A stretch of 64,000 nt of DNA from Chitinophagaceae bacterium 26-R-25. GTDB taxonomy: Bacteria > Bacteroidota > Bacteroidia > Chitinophagales > Chitinophagaceae. The position numbers were made by a program, and so were the translations under genes. Of the stretch, positions 42,174 through 50,737 are shown in pieces. A model generated the notes under the pieces. That model was not told where the DNA came from. It saw only the letters and a program-made list of their open reading frames with translations, and ran no database searches. Every line of letters begins with the position of its first letter. The first letter of the stretch is position 1. The stretch is from contig JARWSJ010000002.1 in the NCBI GenBank assembly GCA_029906195.1, forward strand, positions 558,001-622,000. Reading direction: 5' to 3'.

Positions 42174-44705
42174 ATGGATAATAATTTTTCAGCCCAGGTA
42201 AAAGAGATTATTTCGTTTAGCAGGGAAGAGGCTTTACGGCTGGGGAATGATTTTATCGGCACTGAGCACTTGTTGCTTGGACTGATAAGAGAAGGGGAGA
42301 ATACGGCCATAAAAATTCTGAAGAGCTTTAATGTTGATCTCTACGAACTGCGAAAGGAAGTGGAAATGGCAGTTAAGGATAAGACAGGCAAGAATATCGC
42401 AAACATTAATAGCCTACCACTCACCAAGCAGGCAGAGAAAGTTATAAGAGTAACTGTTTTGGAAGCAAAGGCTTTGAAGAGCCCTACTGTAGAAACAGAG
42501 CACCTGATGCTTTCAATTTTAAAGAACAAAGAAAACATTGCTACGCAAATCTTAAATCAATTTGATGTGGATTACGACATTTTTAGAAATGAACTTGGCG
42601 TGGTAAGAAGCAATGAAGTAAGGAGTGAATTTTCTGATGAGAACGAAGACGATTTTGACGAGGAGAAAAAATTTGCTCAGCAAAAATCTAAGACCACAGG
42701 AAACACAAAAAGTAAAACACCTGTATTAGATAACTTCGGACGTGATATTACACGCCTTGCAGAAACAGGCTCCCTCGACCCTATTGTTGGTCGTGAGGAA
42801 GAAATCGAAAGGGTTTCACAGATCCTTTCACGCAGAAAGAAAAACAACCCGATACTGATCGGTGAACCGGGAGTTGGTAAAACAGCTATCGTTGAAGGGC
42901 TCGCTCTTCGTATCGTTCAGCGTAATGTATCCCGTGTGTTGTTTGACAAAAGAGTTATTTCGCTTGACCTCGCTGCTTTGGTAGCAGGTACAAAATACCG
43001 TGGACAGTTTGAAGAAAGAATGAAAGCGATCATGAACGAGTTGGAAAAAAACCGCGACGTGATCCTGTTCATCGATGAGATCCACACAATCGTAGGTGCC
43101 GGTGGTGCCAGCGGTTCACTGGATGCGTCAAATATCTTCAAGCCGGCATTGGCACGTGGCGAACTGCAATGCATAGGCGCTTCTACTTTGGATGAGTATA
43201 GAATGTACATTGAAAAAGATGGTGCACTTGACCGTCGTTTCCAAAAAGTAATTGTAGAACCACCAAGTGTAGAAGAAACCATCCAGATATTAACGAACAT
43301 TCAAAGCAAATACGAAGATTATCACAACGTTTCTTATTCTCCGGAATCAATTGAAGCTTGTGTTAAACTAAGTGACCGCTACATGACCGACCGTTTGTTG
43401 CCAGACAAGGCAATAGACGTACTGGATGAAGTGGGTGCGAGAGTGCACTTGAAAAATATCAATGTTCCTCAGGAAATCGTCGATCTTGAAAAGAAGATCG
43501 AAGATGTGAAGAACGAAAAAAACAAAGTTGTTAAGAGCCAGAAGTTTGAAGAAGCCGCTTCTTTACGCGATACTGAAAAACGCTTACAGGAAGAGCTTGA
43601 AAAAGCCAAACTGAACTGGGAAGAAGAAAGCAAACACAAACGCTACCCGATAGACGAAGATGCTATCGCCGAAGTAGTGAGCATGATGACAGGTATACCT
43701 GTAAAACGCATGGTGCAGGCCGAAACAGAAAAGCTGCGCAACATGAGCAATGACATGCGCGACATGGTGGTTGGCCAGGATGAAGCCATTCAAAAAGTGG
43801 TGAAAGCCATTCAACGTAACCGTGTGGGATTGAAAGATCCTAAGAAACCTGTTGGTAGCTTTATCTTCCTTGGTCCTACAGGGGTTGGTAAAACTGAGTT
43901 GGCAAGATCATTGGCAAGATATCTCTTCGATAGCGAAGATGCACTGATAAGAATCGACATGAGTGAATACATGGAAAAATTCACCGTGAGCCGTTTAGTA
44001 GGTGCGCCTCCGGGCTATGTGGGTTATGAAGAAGGTGGTCAGCTTACTGAAAAAGTAAGACGTAAACCTTACTCAGTGATCCTGCTCGATGAGATTGAAA
44101 AAGCACACCCGGATATCTACAACATTTTGTTGCAGGTGCTGGATGATGGTCAGCTTACTGACGGACTCGGCCGCAAAGTAGATTTCAAAAACTCACTGAT
44201 CATTATGACATCTAACATTGGTGTTCGCCAATTAAAAGATTTCGGTGAAGGTGTAGGTTTTGCAACTGCTGCAAGAACTGCTAATTCTGAAGAGAACAGC
44301 AGAGCGGTAATTGAGAAAGCGTTGAAACGTACTTTCTCTCCTGAGTTTCTTAACCGTATTGATGATGTGATCATATTCAATTCTTTGTCAAAAGAAAATA
44401 TCTTCACCATTATTGATATACTGATGAAAGGTGTGTTGAAACGCCTGACCAATCTTGGTTTCACACTTGAACTGACAGAAGAAGCGAAAAGCTTCCTTGC
44501 AGAAAAAGGTTACGATGTGCAGTTTGGTGCAAGACCTTTACACAGGGCGATTCAGAAATACCTGGAAGATCCTTTAGCGGAAGAAATACTGAATATGCAA
44601 GTGAAGAACGGAGATGTTCTGGTGGCAGATCTGGATAAAGAGAACAGCAAGATTAAATTCAGTTTAAAAGAATCAAAAATTTCTTCTGAGAAATCTCAGG
44701 CATAA
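42174..44705 (+). CDS. clpC: ClpC-type AAA+ unfoldase
   Basis: 843 residues from ATG 42174; the extra 30 upstream codons lack Clp_N similarity. Two Clp_N repeats ('FSREEALRLGNDFIGTEHLL'), first AAA module with Walker A 'GEPGVGKTAIVEG' (about 230) and Walker B 'VILFIDEIHTIVGAGG'. A UVR-like middle segment ('KNKVVKSQKFEEAASLRDTE') marks ClpC. The second AAA module has 'GPTGVGKTELARSLARYL' (567), then 'ARPLHRAIQKYLEDPLAEEIL'. Hexameric unfoldase feeding ClpP. Monocistronic with its own terminator. Confidence 0.95.
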   Translation: MDNNFSAQVKEIISFSREEALRLGNDFIGTEHLLLGLIREGENTAIKILKSFNVDLYELRKEVEMAVKDKTGKNIANINSLPLTKQAEKVIRVTVLEAKALKSPTVETEHLMLSILKNKENIATQILNQFDVDYDIFRNELGVVRSNEVRSEFSDENEDDFDEEKKFAQQKSKTTGNTKSKTPVLDNFGRDITRLAETGSLDPIVGREEEIERVSQILSRRKKNNPILIGEPGVGKTAIVEGLALRIVQRNVSRVLFDKRVISLDLAALVAGTKYRGQFEERMKAIMNELEKNRDVILFIDEIHTIVGAGGASGSLDASNIFKPALARGELQCIGASTLDEYRMYIEKDGALDRRFQKVIVEPPSVEETIQILTNIQSKYEDYHNVSYSPESIEACVKLSDRYMTDRLLPDKAIDVLDEVGARVHLKNINVPQEIVDLEKKIEDVKNEKNKVVKSQKFEEAASLRDTEKRLQEELEKAKLNWEEESKHKRYPIDEDAIAEVVSMMTGIPVKRMVQAETEKLRNMSNDMRDMVVGQDEAIQKVVKAIQRNRVGLKDPKKPVGSFIFLGPTGVGKTELARSLARYLFDSEDALIRIDMSEYMEKFTVSRLVGAPPGYVGYEEGGQLTEKVRRKPYSVILLDEIEKAHPDIYNILLQVLDDGQLTDGLGRKVDFKNSLIIMTSNIGVRQLKDFGEGVGFATAARTANSEENSRAVIEKALKRTFSPEFLNRIDDVIIFNSLSKENIFTIIDILMKGVLKRLTNLGFTLELTEEAKSFLAEKGYDVQFGARPLHRAIQKYLEDPLAEEILNMQVKNGDVLVADLDKENSKIKFSLKESKISSEKSQA

Positions 44706-44725
44706 AAAGAAATAAATTAATAGTC

Positions 44726-44758
44726 AAGGAGTACAGCGTATGTTGTACTCCTTTTTTT
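44726..44758 (+). terminator. clpC terminator
   Basis: AAGGAGTACA and TGTACTCCTT (44744-44753) form a 10-bp stem followed by T-rich sequence to 44758, 20 nt past the clpC stop. Confidence 0.88.
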
Positions 44759-44775
44759 ATTTTTGTGGGGAGGGA

Positions 44776-45075
44776 GCACGCTGAAGAGAGCACGCAGATG
44801 ACACTGATTAGACTGATGACCACGGATGAGTGACGGAACACAGATGACACGGATAGGACGGATGAACACGGATTTTTGTTGATGTTTGGTTAGCCTGTTG
44901 CTTGCCGTAAAGTGTGATTAAACTATCAATACCCTTTGCGTCGCTGCTTCGTTGCGCCCGCTGCGTGAAATGCAACAAGTCTTTGTGAACTTTGTTGTTT
45001 CCTTTGCGCCTTTGCGTGAAATCTTTTGCGTAAAACCTTTTTGAATTTTTAATTTTGACTTTTGATTTTTGACGA
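44776..45075. repeat. Word-repeat region between clpC and cmk
   Basis: 44790-44880 repeats CACAGATGACACTGATTAGA-like words. 44930-45035 holds words related to 'gcgcctttgcgtgaaatctt'. 45040-45074 (TTTTTAATTTTGACTTTTGA) is the complement of GTCAAAA heptads and ends six bases before the cmk ATG. No gene is supported here, although some frames stay open through the repeats. Confidence 0.75.
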
Positions 45076-45080
45076 AACCG

Positions 45081-45761
45081 ATGCACAAGAAAATAATTAT
45101 AACGATAGACGGGTGGAGCAGTTGCGGGAAAAGCACTTTGGCTAAGCAATTAGCGAAGGAACTGAACTATGTATATATTGACAGTGGTGCCATGTACAGA
45201 GCCATTACGTTGTACTTCCTCCGCAATCACGTAGACTGGACCAAACACAAAGCCGTAGACGAAGCTTTAAAAGAAATCACGCTTGATTTTCGATACAACG
45301 AACACAGCAATCAATCTGAGATGTATCTGAACGATGAAAACGTAGAGTATGTAATCCGGGATCTTGTGGTGGCTGAAAAAGTGAGTGACGTGGCAGCTGT
45401 AAGAGAAGTGCGCCAGTTTGCCGTAGCGCAACAGCAAAAAATGGGAGAGAAAAAAGGCATAGTGATGGATGGAAGAGACATTGGAACCGTTGTTTTCCCC
45501 AAAGCGGCATTAAAAATCTTCATGACGGCAGACAATGCGATTCGTGTGGAGAGAAGATTTAAAGAACTCTTCGAAAAAAATCCGAACGTTACTATTGAAG
45601 AGGTTAAGAATAACCTCGAAATGCGTGACTACATAGATTCTCACCGCGAAGTAAGCCCGCTGAGGCAGGCAGATGATGCCATTGTTCTCGACAATACAAA
45701 CCTTACAATGAAGCAGCAGCTGGAAATTGCACTGAGATGGGCGAAAGAGAAGATTGGATAG
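45081..45761 (+). CDS. cmk: Cytidylate kinase
   Basis: 226 residues from ATG 45081. Phosphorylates CMP/dCMP using ATP. P-loop 'TIDGWSSCGKSTLAKQLAKEL', then the CMP-binding 'YIDSGAMYRAITLYF', 'VMDGRDIGTVVFP' and the lid 'RDYIDSHREVSPLRQADDAI'. Standard length and complete. TAG stop followed directly by AAATTAG heptads. Confidence 0.95.
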   Translation: MHKKIIITIDGWSSCGKSTLAKQLAKELNYVYIDSGAMYRAITLYFLRNHVDWTKHKAVDEALKEITLDFRYNEHSNQSEMYLNDENVEYVIRDLVVAEKVSDVAAVREVRQFAVAQQQKMGEKKGIVMDGRDIGTVVFPKAALKIFMTADNAIRVERRFKELFEKNPNVTIEEVKNNLEMRDYIDSHREVSPLRQADDAIVLDNTNLTMKQQLEIALRWAKEKIG

Positions 45762-45895
45762 AAATTAGAAATTAGAAATTAGGAGTTGGGAATGTGGGGA
45801 ACTCTCTTTCACCACTAAGGCACTAAGGACACGAGCCTCACTAACAGATACCTTAGTGCAACTTAGTGTCCTTAGTGCCTTAGTGGTAAATATTT
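45762..45895. repeat. AAATTAG heptads and an inverted CACTAAGG pair
   Basis: 45762-45782 continues the heptads from the cmk stop. 'caccactaaggcactaagga' (from 45810) and 'cttagtgccttagtggtaaa' (to 45893) are inverted copies about 30 nt apart. The spacer up to 46027 contains a weak -7-like TATATTCG at 46002-46009. Confidence 0.8.
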
Positions 45896-46027
45896 GAGTG
45901 CATAAATTACCTTGGCTTTATAAACAAGGTGGTAAATACTCATTTTTTGTGAGTCGCAATGTATTTTACCAAGAAACCTTAACTTTTTTTAGGCGTTTAT
46001 CTATATTCGTAACAGATTAGAAAATTT

Positions 46028-46972
46028 ATGAAACCAATTAAATCCCTCATTGCATTCTTACTGACTGCAATAACCCTTATCTTCTTGACTTCATGCCAGA
46101 AAGAAGTAAGCTACGAGCTCGGTCAAAACGGTAATAACGCTAACAACTCTACGGGAAATTTCACGGCAAACATTAATGGAAGTGGCTGGAAAGCAGCGGC
46201 AGATAAACAAAGTGCAACCATTATAGATGGCATCATTAATTTAACCGGCATTAGTAGTAACGGTCAAATGATGACGATCACGCTTACCGGCGACACTGTG
46301 GGTACTTACGACGTTTCTTTTGCTGCAGGCAAAGGATTTGTCGCTTTCGAACCTGATTACACAAAGCCAGCAAATGTGTTTACCTCAATGTCGTCTGACA
46401 ATGCAGCGAACGCGAATGGTACTGTTATTGTAACTTCTATCGATAAGGACAAGAAAATAATAAAAGGCACTTTTGTATCCAGGCTGTTCAATCCTACGGA
46501 CGGAACCAGTTATACAGCAACTGAAGGTGTGTTTGAACTGACATATTTCAACTCTCTACCAACAACCCCCACAGATCCTACCACTCCGGCAACGGGGGAT
46601 GCTTATTTAAAGGCCACTATCAATGGAACTGCATGGCAGGCAAAGACCATTACTGCACAAATAATACTGGGACAGATTTACATCGCCGGTGCGGATGAAC
46701 ATAAGATCTTTGCATTCACCATACCGCCAGATGCAACAGTGGGATCATATACGTACGACCCCCTTAATCAGCTCTATACAACCGACTACTCAGAAATAAA
46801 TGGAATGGATGCAAAAATGTATTCTGCAGAATCTGGTACTTTGAAAATTACGCAGCATGATCCAACCAAAAAGACGATGACCGCCACCTTTGAGTTTGTC
46901 GGTAGGGAAACATTTGACCAGGTTGAGACAAGACAAATAACAAAAGGCTCGTTTTTTGTAAAATATCAATAA
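46028..46972 (+). CDS. Lipoprotein with two DUF6252-like beta domains
   Basis: 314 residues, lipobox 'LIFLTSCQKEVSYEL'. Two similar halves: 'NFTANINGSGWKAAADKQSA' (about 42-61) and 'AYLKATINGTAWQAKTITAQ' (about 190-209), each followed by a 'GTYDVS/GSYTYD' turn and a C-terminal strand pair, joined by a Pro/Thr linker ('TTPTDPTTPATG'). This repeated layout matches DUF6252 lipoproteins. Probably surface or periplasmic; function unknown. Its stop precedes AAAATCA/AAAGTCA heptads. Confidence 0.8.
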   Translation: MKPIKSLIAFLLTAITLIFLTSCQKEVSYELGQNGNNANNSTGNFTANINGSGWKAAADKQSATIIDGIINLTGISSNGQMMTITLTGDTVGTYDVSFAAGKGFVAFEPDYTKPANVFTSMSSDNAANANGTVIVTSIDKDKKIIKGTFVSRLFNPTDGTSYTATEGVFELTYFNSLPTTPTDPTTPATGDAYLKATINGTAWQAKTITAQIILGQIYIAGADEHKIFAFTIPPDATVGSYTYDPLNQLYTTDYSEINGMDAKMYSAESGTLKITQHDPTKKTMTATFEFVGRETFDQVETRQITKGSFFVKYQ

Positions 46973-46983
46973 GGTAAACGCAT

Positions 46984-47046
46984 AAAGTCAAAAATCAAAA
47001 GTCAAAAGTGCTGCGTCACCTTTTAACTTTTGATTTTTGACTTTAT
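46984..47046. repeat. Inverted GTCAAAA heptads
   Basis: 46986-47009 (GTCAAAAATCAAAAGTCAAA) and 47020-47045 (complement) form a 23-bp near-perfect stem with a ten-base loop, 14 bases after the lipoprotein stop. Confidence 0.88.
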
Positions 47047-47049
47047 GAT

Positions 47050-47086
47050 AAAAAAAGAGGCCTCCGTTCCGGGGCCTCTTTTTTAT
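47050..47086. terminator. Bidirectional terminator between convergent genes
   Basis: AAAAAAGAGGCC pairs with GGCCTCTTTTTT across a ten-base loop, with A and T runs on both sides, between the lipoprotein gene (plus) and the 89-aa gene (minus). Confidence 0.9.
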
Positions 47087-47355
47087 TATACTACTTCTTT
47101 CTCTTTGTATACTGTAAGTCTTGAAAAATCTACTCCGTTAAATATCTTGGCAAGCCCAATATTGTTTGACTTGCTGTATTCTTCGAATTGTGATTTTGGA
47201 ACAATTCTCCATAAATTCTTAGACTTAAGATCATCGTAATCCTTGTCCTTTACAAAAAGGCCATATACCGCCTCTCTCTTCTTAAAATCAATTTTTACTT
47301 TGGTATCAGACGATGTCTTAGAATCGATGAACTTTTCAATTTCTTCTGTGTGCAT
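47086..47355 (-). CDS. Hypothetical protein, 89 aa
   Basis: A small cytoplasmic protein without signal or membrane segment. Charged, Lys/Asp/Glu-rich, with 'KVKIDFKKREAVYGLFVKDKDYDDLKSKNLWRIVP' (residues 19-53), which looks like an SH3- or SM-like small beta fold; no family name can be given. It is 27 bp downstream of the helicase on the same strand, so it may be cotranscribed. Confidence 0.65.
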   Translation of the reverse strand: MHTEEIEKFIDSKTSSDTKVKIDFKKREAVYGLFVKDKDYDDLKSKNLWRIVPKSQFEEYSKSNNIGLAKIFNGVDFSRLTVYKEKEVV

Positions 47356-47382
47356 ATAGAAGGTGTTTAAATTGTTACTGAA

Positions 47383-48621
47383 TTATGAAAGAGCCTTACG
47401 TGTGTTTTCTTTTCTCCTGAAGCTTTTGCCGGGCTTACTGTGTGCCGTTTTTTTTGCGACAACCGGTGTTGCTGTTTGCTTTGTTTCAAAACTTTCAAAC
47501 GGATGATTTTCCGCCGGAATTTTGAGCCCGATCAATTTATTAATATCATTCAGGTATGGTCGTTCTTCGCCATCGCAAAATGAAAAAGCAATGCCGCTTG
47601 TACCGGCTCTGCCTGTACGCCCAATTCTATGGACATAAGTTTCAGGTATATTGGGTAAATCAAAATTGATCACATGCGAGAGTGCATCTACGTCAATTCC
47701 CCTTGCGGCAATATCGGTAGCTACCAACACTTGCAATTTGCCATTTTTGAAATTGCTTAAAGCATTTTGACGGGCATTTTGCGATTTGTCACCATGAATA
47801 GCATCTGCACTAATATTCATGTTTTTAAGTCCTTTTGCAATTTTATCAGCACCGTGCTTTGTTCTGGAAAAAACAATGGTGCGATCAATTGCTTTTGCCT
47901 GGAGCAGATGGACAAGTAATGGCAGTTTATCTTTCCTGTTAACAAAAAACACCGACTGATCTATTTTTTCGGCGGTTGATGAAACGGGCGCCACTTCTAC
48001 TTTTACCGGAAAATGCAAAAGAGCATTAGCAAGATGTGCGATTTGCGGAGGCATCGTTGCAGAGAAAAACAATGTTTGCTTTTTTTCAGGCAATTCCTTG
48101 ATGACTTTTTTTACATCGTGTATAAAACCCATATCAAGCATACGATCTGCTTCATCCAACACAAATATTTGTAGGTGTTTGAGCGATACATAGCCCTGGT
48201 TCATAAGATCCAGCAACCTTCCGGGTGTGGCAATAAGAATATCCGTTCCGTTATGCAAGGCGTTTACCTGCTTGTGCTGAGAAACGCCGCCAAAAATAAC
48301 GTCGTGTTTAAGGCCTGTATTGCGACCGTATGATGCAAAACTTTCATTTATCTGAATGGCCAGCTCCCTGGTAGGGGTAAGAACAAGCGCACGGATCTTT
48401 CTATGTGCCCTGTGATCTGTTTCCTGGCTATGTAATATCTGTAAAGTGGGAATGGCAAATGCAGCGGTTTTGCCGGTGCCTGTTTGCGCGCAACCTAATA
48501 GATCTCTTCTTTCTAATACTGAGGGAATCGCTTGTAGTTGTATTGGGGTGGGGGTAGTGTAGCCTTCATTTTGAAGTGCTTTAAGAATAGGTTCAATAAT
48601 ACCTAATTGTTCAAATGTCAT
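47383..48621 (-). CDS. rhlE: DEAD-box RNA helicase, RhlE type
   Basis: 412 residues. Q motif 'FEQLGIIEPILKALQNEGYTTPTPIQ', Walker A 'AQTGTGKTAAF', 'TPTRELA', DEAD in 'FVLDEADRMLDMGF', 'SATMP', 'VATDIAARGIDVDAL' and 'HRIGRTGRAG', all motifs intact. Basic, Lys-rich C-terminal tail ('KPGKSFRRKENTRKAL'). Unwinds RNA in ribosome assembly or cold adaptation. A -7-like box (CAAATGTA on the plus strand, 48860-48867) would give a roughly 235-nt leader. Confidence 0.92.
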   Translation of the reverse strand: MTFEQLGIIEPILKALQNEGYTTPTPIQLQAIPSVLERRDLLGCAQTGTGKTAAFAIPTLQILHSQETDHRAHRKIRALVLTPTRELAIQINESFASYGRNTGLKHDVIFGGVSQHKQVNALHNGTDILIATPGRLLDLMNQGYVSLKHLQIFVLDEADRMLDMGFIHDVKKVIKELPEKKQTLFFSATMPPQIAHLANALLHFPVKVEVAPVSSTAEKIDQSVFFVNRKDKLPLLVHLLQAKAIDRTIVFSRTKHGADKIAKGLKNMNISADAIHGDKSQNARQNALSNFKNGKLQVLVATDIAARGIDVDALSHVINFDLPNIPETYVHRIGRTGRAGTSGIAFSFCDGEERPYLNDINKLIGLKIPAENHPFESFETKQTATPVVAKKTAHSKPGKSFRRKENTRKALS

Positions 48622-49015
48622 TATAACTTTTTAATTTCTAATAATATGACCGCATGTTTAAATGATACACGATCAACGTTTAATTGCTCACATTATGACA
48701 GATTGAGCACATATAATTTTAATTCAGACTAATGGCTGCTGATAATGCGAATAGAGCTTATGCAATAAGCTAAAAATTATCTGAGGAAAAAATCAGAAAA
48801 GAAGTACCCGGAGAAGATGAATGATAATTTCTTGACTAAAAGAAAGCTCAAATGATCTGCAAATGTAGTGCAAATAATTTTAATAAATAGTTAAATAAAA
48901 ACCAATGAATTATTTGATAACTCCATCATTTGCAACACGTTAAATAAACTAGAAATAAAAATGGCTTGAGAAATTAACACTCAAGCCACTTGTATATTCC
49001 TTAAATAAAGAATTA
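48622..49015. other. rhlE leader and downstream region of a small gene
   Basis: AT-rich, no heptad tract. Contains the possible rhlE -7 box at 48860-48867 (reads TACATTTG on the minus strand; no -33 seen at the right distance) and the terminator at 48950-48988. The leader may carry cold-shock-type regulation, but no specific structure was recognised. Confidence 0.5.
48950..48988 (-). terminator. Terminator of the 50-aa gene
   Basis: TGGCTTGAG (48962-48970) pairs with CTCAAGCCA (48980-48988); on the minus strand a T-rich stretch (ATTTTTATTTC) follows. It lies 27 nt past the stop of the small basic protein. Confidence 0.82.
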
Positions 49016-49168
49016 TCAGCTTCCTCTGCTACCGCCTGTTTTCACTACTTTCTTTCCTCCGCCAGATACTTTTGAAGTTGGCTTTGCAATGAATTTTGAA
49101 CCATTTGCCGCAGGTTGATTTTTGCCAACAGCTTTTCCTTTGCCTTTATTGTTTACGGGTAATGCCAT
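49016..49168 (-). CDS. Small basic Gly/Lys-rich protein, 50 aa
   Basis: ATG at 49166-49168, TGA at 49016-49018. The product begins MALPVNNKGKGKAVGKNQ and ends SGGGKKVVKTGGSRGS: 12 Lys, one Arg, no acidic residue, many Gly. It resembles low-complexity nucleic-acid-binding tails. It is followed by a good terminator 27 nt downstream, which supports it as a real transcript. No family recognised. Confidence 0.6.
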   Translation of the reverse strand: MALPVNNKGKGKAVGKNQPAANGSKFIAKPTSKVSGGGKKVVKTGGSRGS

Positions 49169-49265
49169 ATGCTTTCATTTTTAGTGTAGATAAAGATAAA
49201 GGTTTTATGCATAACTATTTCCCTAAAAAGAGCTTTTGTAGTTATTAATTTAAGATAAATAATTA

Positions 49266-49296
49266 TTGATTATCGATAAATATTTATTTATATTTG
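49266..49296 (+). promoter_or_regulatory. Promoter of the DUF2975-XRE pair with palindromes
   Basis: TTG at 49266-49268 and an exact TAnnTTTG box (TATATTTG, 49289-49296) are 20 bp apart. The spacer is occupied by two overlapping palindromes, TTATCGATAA (49270-49279) and ATAAATATTTAT (49276-49287), a likely binding site for the XRE protein encoded by the same operon. Confidence 0.65.
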
Positions 49297-49327
49297 TGAA
49301 AGATTGTTAACCTTAAAATTTTTAGTC

Positions 49328-49852
49328 GTGAAAACAAGAACCGAAAATATTCTGACTGTCATGAATATTCTTGCCTGGGTGGCATTTGTTGGATTGATGA
49401 TTAAAGCCGGAGCAATACTGGTATCATTTGGGGTAAGCTGTGTGAATCCTGAAGCTGCCAGGAACCTCTACAAGGGCATGAACCTCTACAATTTGGAGCA
49501 ATACAGCATGGCGCATTACACTTTATCCGTTTTGTTTAAAGTCGCCATTATTATCATGGAATCCTACACTGCATACCAGGTAATTAAAGTGCTTTCGAAA
49601 ATCAAACTGGTGAACCCATTTAATATGGAAATCTCTAATGCCCTGGAAAAGATCAGTTATTTTATATTAGGGATTTGGGTAACGGCCATGGTGTACAATG
49701 TGCATGTGGGCTGGCTAATGAAAAACGTGACAGGCCTTCAGGAAAACTTTATTCCCGGTGACTTTATCTTCATGGCGGGGGTAGTGTTTGTTATTGCACA
49801 GATATTTAAAAAGGGCGTCGAAATCCAAGCTGAAAATGAACTAACTGTATAA
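49328..49852 (+). CDS. DUF2975 membrane protein
   Basis: 174 residues from GTG 49328; alternatives are TTG 49304 or ATG 49361. Four transmembrane segments ('VMNILAWVAFVGLMIKAGAIL', 'LSVLFKVAIIIMESYTAYQVI', 'ISYFILGIWVTAMVYN', 'FIFMAGVVFVIAQIF'), here quoted in part. The DUF2975 family is typically paired with a small XRE regulator, as here (two-base gap). Function unknown; perhaps a membrane partner that controls the regulator (inference). Confidence 0.85.
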   Translation: MKTRTENILTVMNILAWVAFVGLMIKAGAILVSFGVSCVNPEAARNLYKGMNLYNLEQYSMAHYTLSVLFKVAIIIMESYTAYQVIKVLSKIKLVNPFNMEISNALEKISYFILGIWVTAMVYNVHVGWLMKNVTGLQENFIPGDFIFMAGVVFVIAQIFKKGVEIQAENELTV

Positions 49853-49854
49853 GT

Positions 49855-50070
49855 ATGCCAATTGTAGTGAATTTAGACGTAATGATGGCCAAGCGAAAAA
49901 TGTCGCTAAACGAACTATCGGAGAAGGTGGATCTGACATTGGCTAATCTGTCCATTTTAAAAACCGGCAAAGCAAAAGCGGTTCGCTTCAGCACTTTGGA
50001 AGCGATTTGTAAGGCGTTGGATTGTCAGCCCGGAGATATTTTGGAATTTGTAAAAGACGAGGGTGAGTAA
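49855..50070 (+). CDS. Small XRE-family regulator (YozG-like)
   Basis: 71 residues, almost only a Cro/C1 HTH: 'MMAKRKMSLNELSEKVDLTL' then 'NLSILKTGKAKAVRFSTLEA' and 'ICKALDCQPGDILEFVKDE'. No sensor domain. Two bases after the DUF2975 gene. Likely autoregulates through the palindromes at 49270-49287 (inference). Confidence 0.9.
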   Translation: MPIVVNLDVMMAKRKMSLNELSEKVDLTLANLSILKTGKAKAVRFSTLEAICKALDCQPGDILEFVKDEGE

Positions 50071-50076
50071 AATCGT

Positions 50077-50706
50077 TTATTTGATATAGATGAAATATGG
50101 TCCAATAGAACGAAGGCGACCATCTTGAGCAACAAGCCTAATGTCTTCAAGAATAATTTTAGAATGCTTACTTAGCCCTTTTATAAACCTCTGCTGTTCC
50201 GCTGAAAAAAAGTAGCCTTCAGTACGCAGGTTTTTTGCCAGGGTATCTAATGATGGAGTAATAAAGGTTGTGCCAAATGAATAGATTGTGACGGGTAAGT
50301 TATAAAGAGAGTTACTGGTGACTTTTAATCCTCTATTTGCAAGTATTTCAGCGACTGTAGCTGTGTCATTCGCAATATTTCCCACTTGAACTTTTATGCC
50401 AGAAGGAGTGTCGATGAAGAAGCTCTTTTTTAGTAACAGTTTTTTGTTTGCAAATACCAGGAGTGTATCCGGCTTTTGCGAATTTACTTCTATCTTGAAG
50501 GTGTTGTTGCCTTCATCTGTTATGAGATTGCCTGCACGCGATGTTAAATTTACTTTAGAAGATGTGCCAACAACATGCAGGTAGTTTTCCTTTTTAAAAA
50601 CTAAGGCGTTTGTGTCCGGCTTTATCAGACTGGCATTTCTAATCGTCACCTGTGAATAGGTGTTCAGTGTAAAGAATAACATGATGCAAGCTAAACCAGG
50701 TTTCAT
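50077..50706 (-). CDS. Hypothetical secreted protein, GldM-C-like
   Basis: 209 residues with a signal peptide ('LACIMLFFTLNTYSQ'). The mature part shows beta-rich segments 'KKLLLKKSFFIDTPSGIKVQ', 'ATVAEILANRGLKVTSNSLY' and 'ILEDIRLVAQDGRLRSIGPY', reminiscent of the C-terminal beta domains of GldM. It lacks GldM's membrane anchor and other domains, so this is a fold-level resemblance, not a gliding-motility call. Convergent with the XRE gene, six bases apart. Confidence 0.6.
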   Translation of the reverse strand: MKPGLACIMLFFTLNTYSQVTIRNASLIKPDTNALVFKKENYLHVVGTSSKVNLTSRAGNLITDEGNNTFKIEVNSQKPDTLLVFANKKLLLKKSFFIDTPSGIKVQVGNIANDTATVAEILANRGLKVTSNSLYNLPVTIYSFGTTFITPSLDTLAKNLRTEGYFFSAEQQRFIKGLSKHSKIILEDIRLVAQDGRLRSIGPYFIYIK

Positions 50707-50737
50707 ATAGAGGAGGTTTGGATTGATTATAGGGTGT

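Noticed and set aside
42917..43300. 127-aa reading frame opposite clpC
   Set aside because: Ser-rich antisense shadow of the first AAA module of clpC.
44808..45149. 113-aa and 72-aa frames opposite the cmk start
   Set aside because: They consist of translated word repeats ('CACAGATGACAC', 'TTTGCGTGAAA') and overlap the cmk start.
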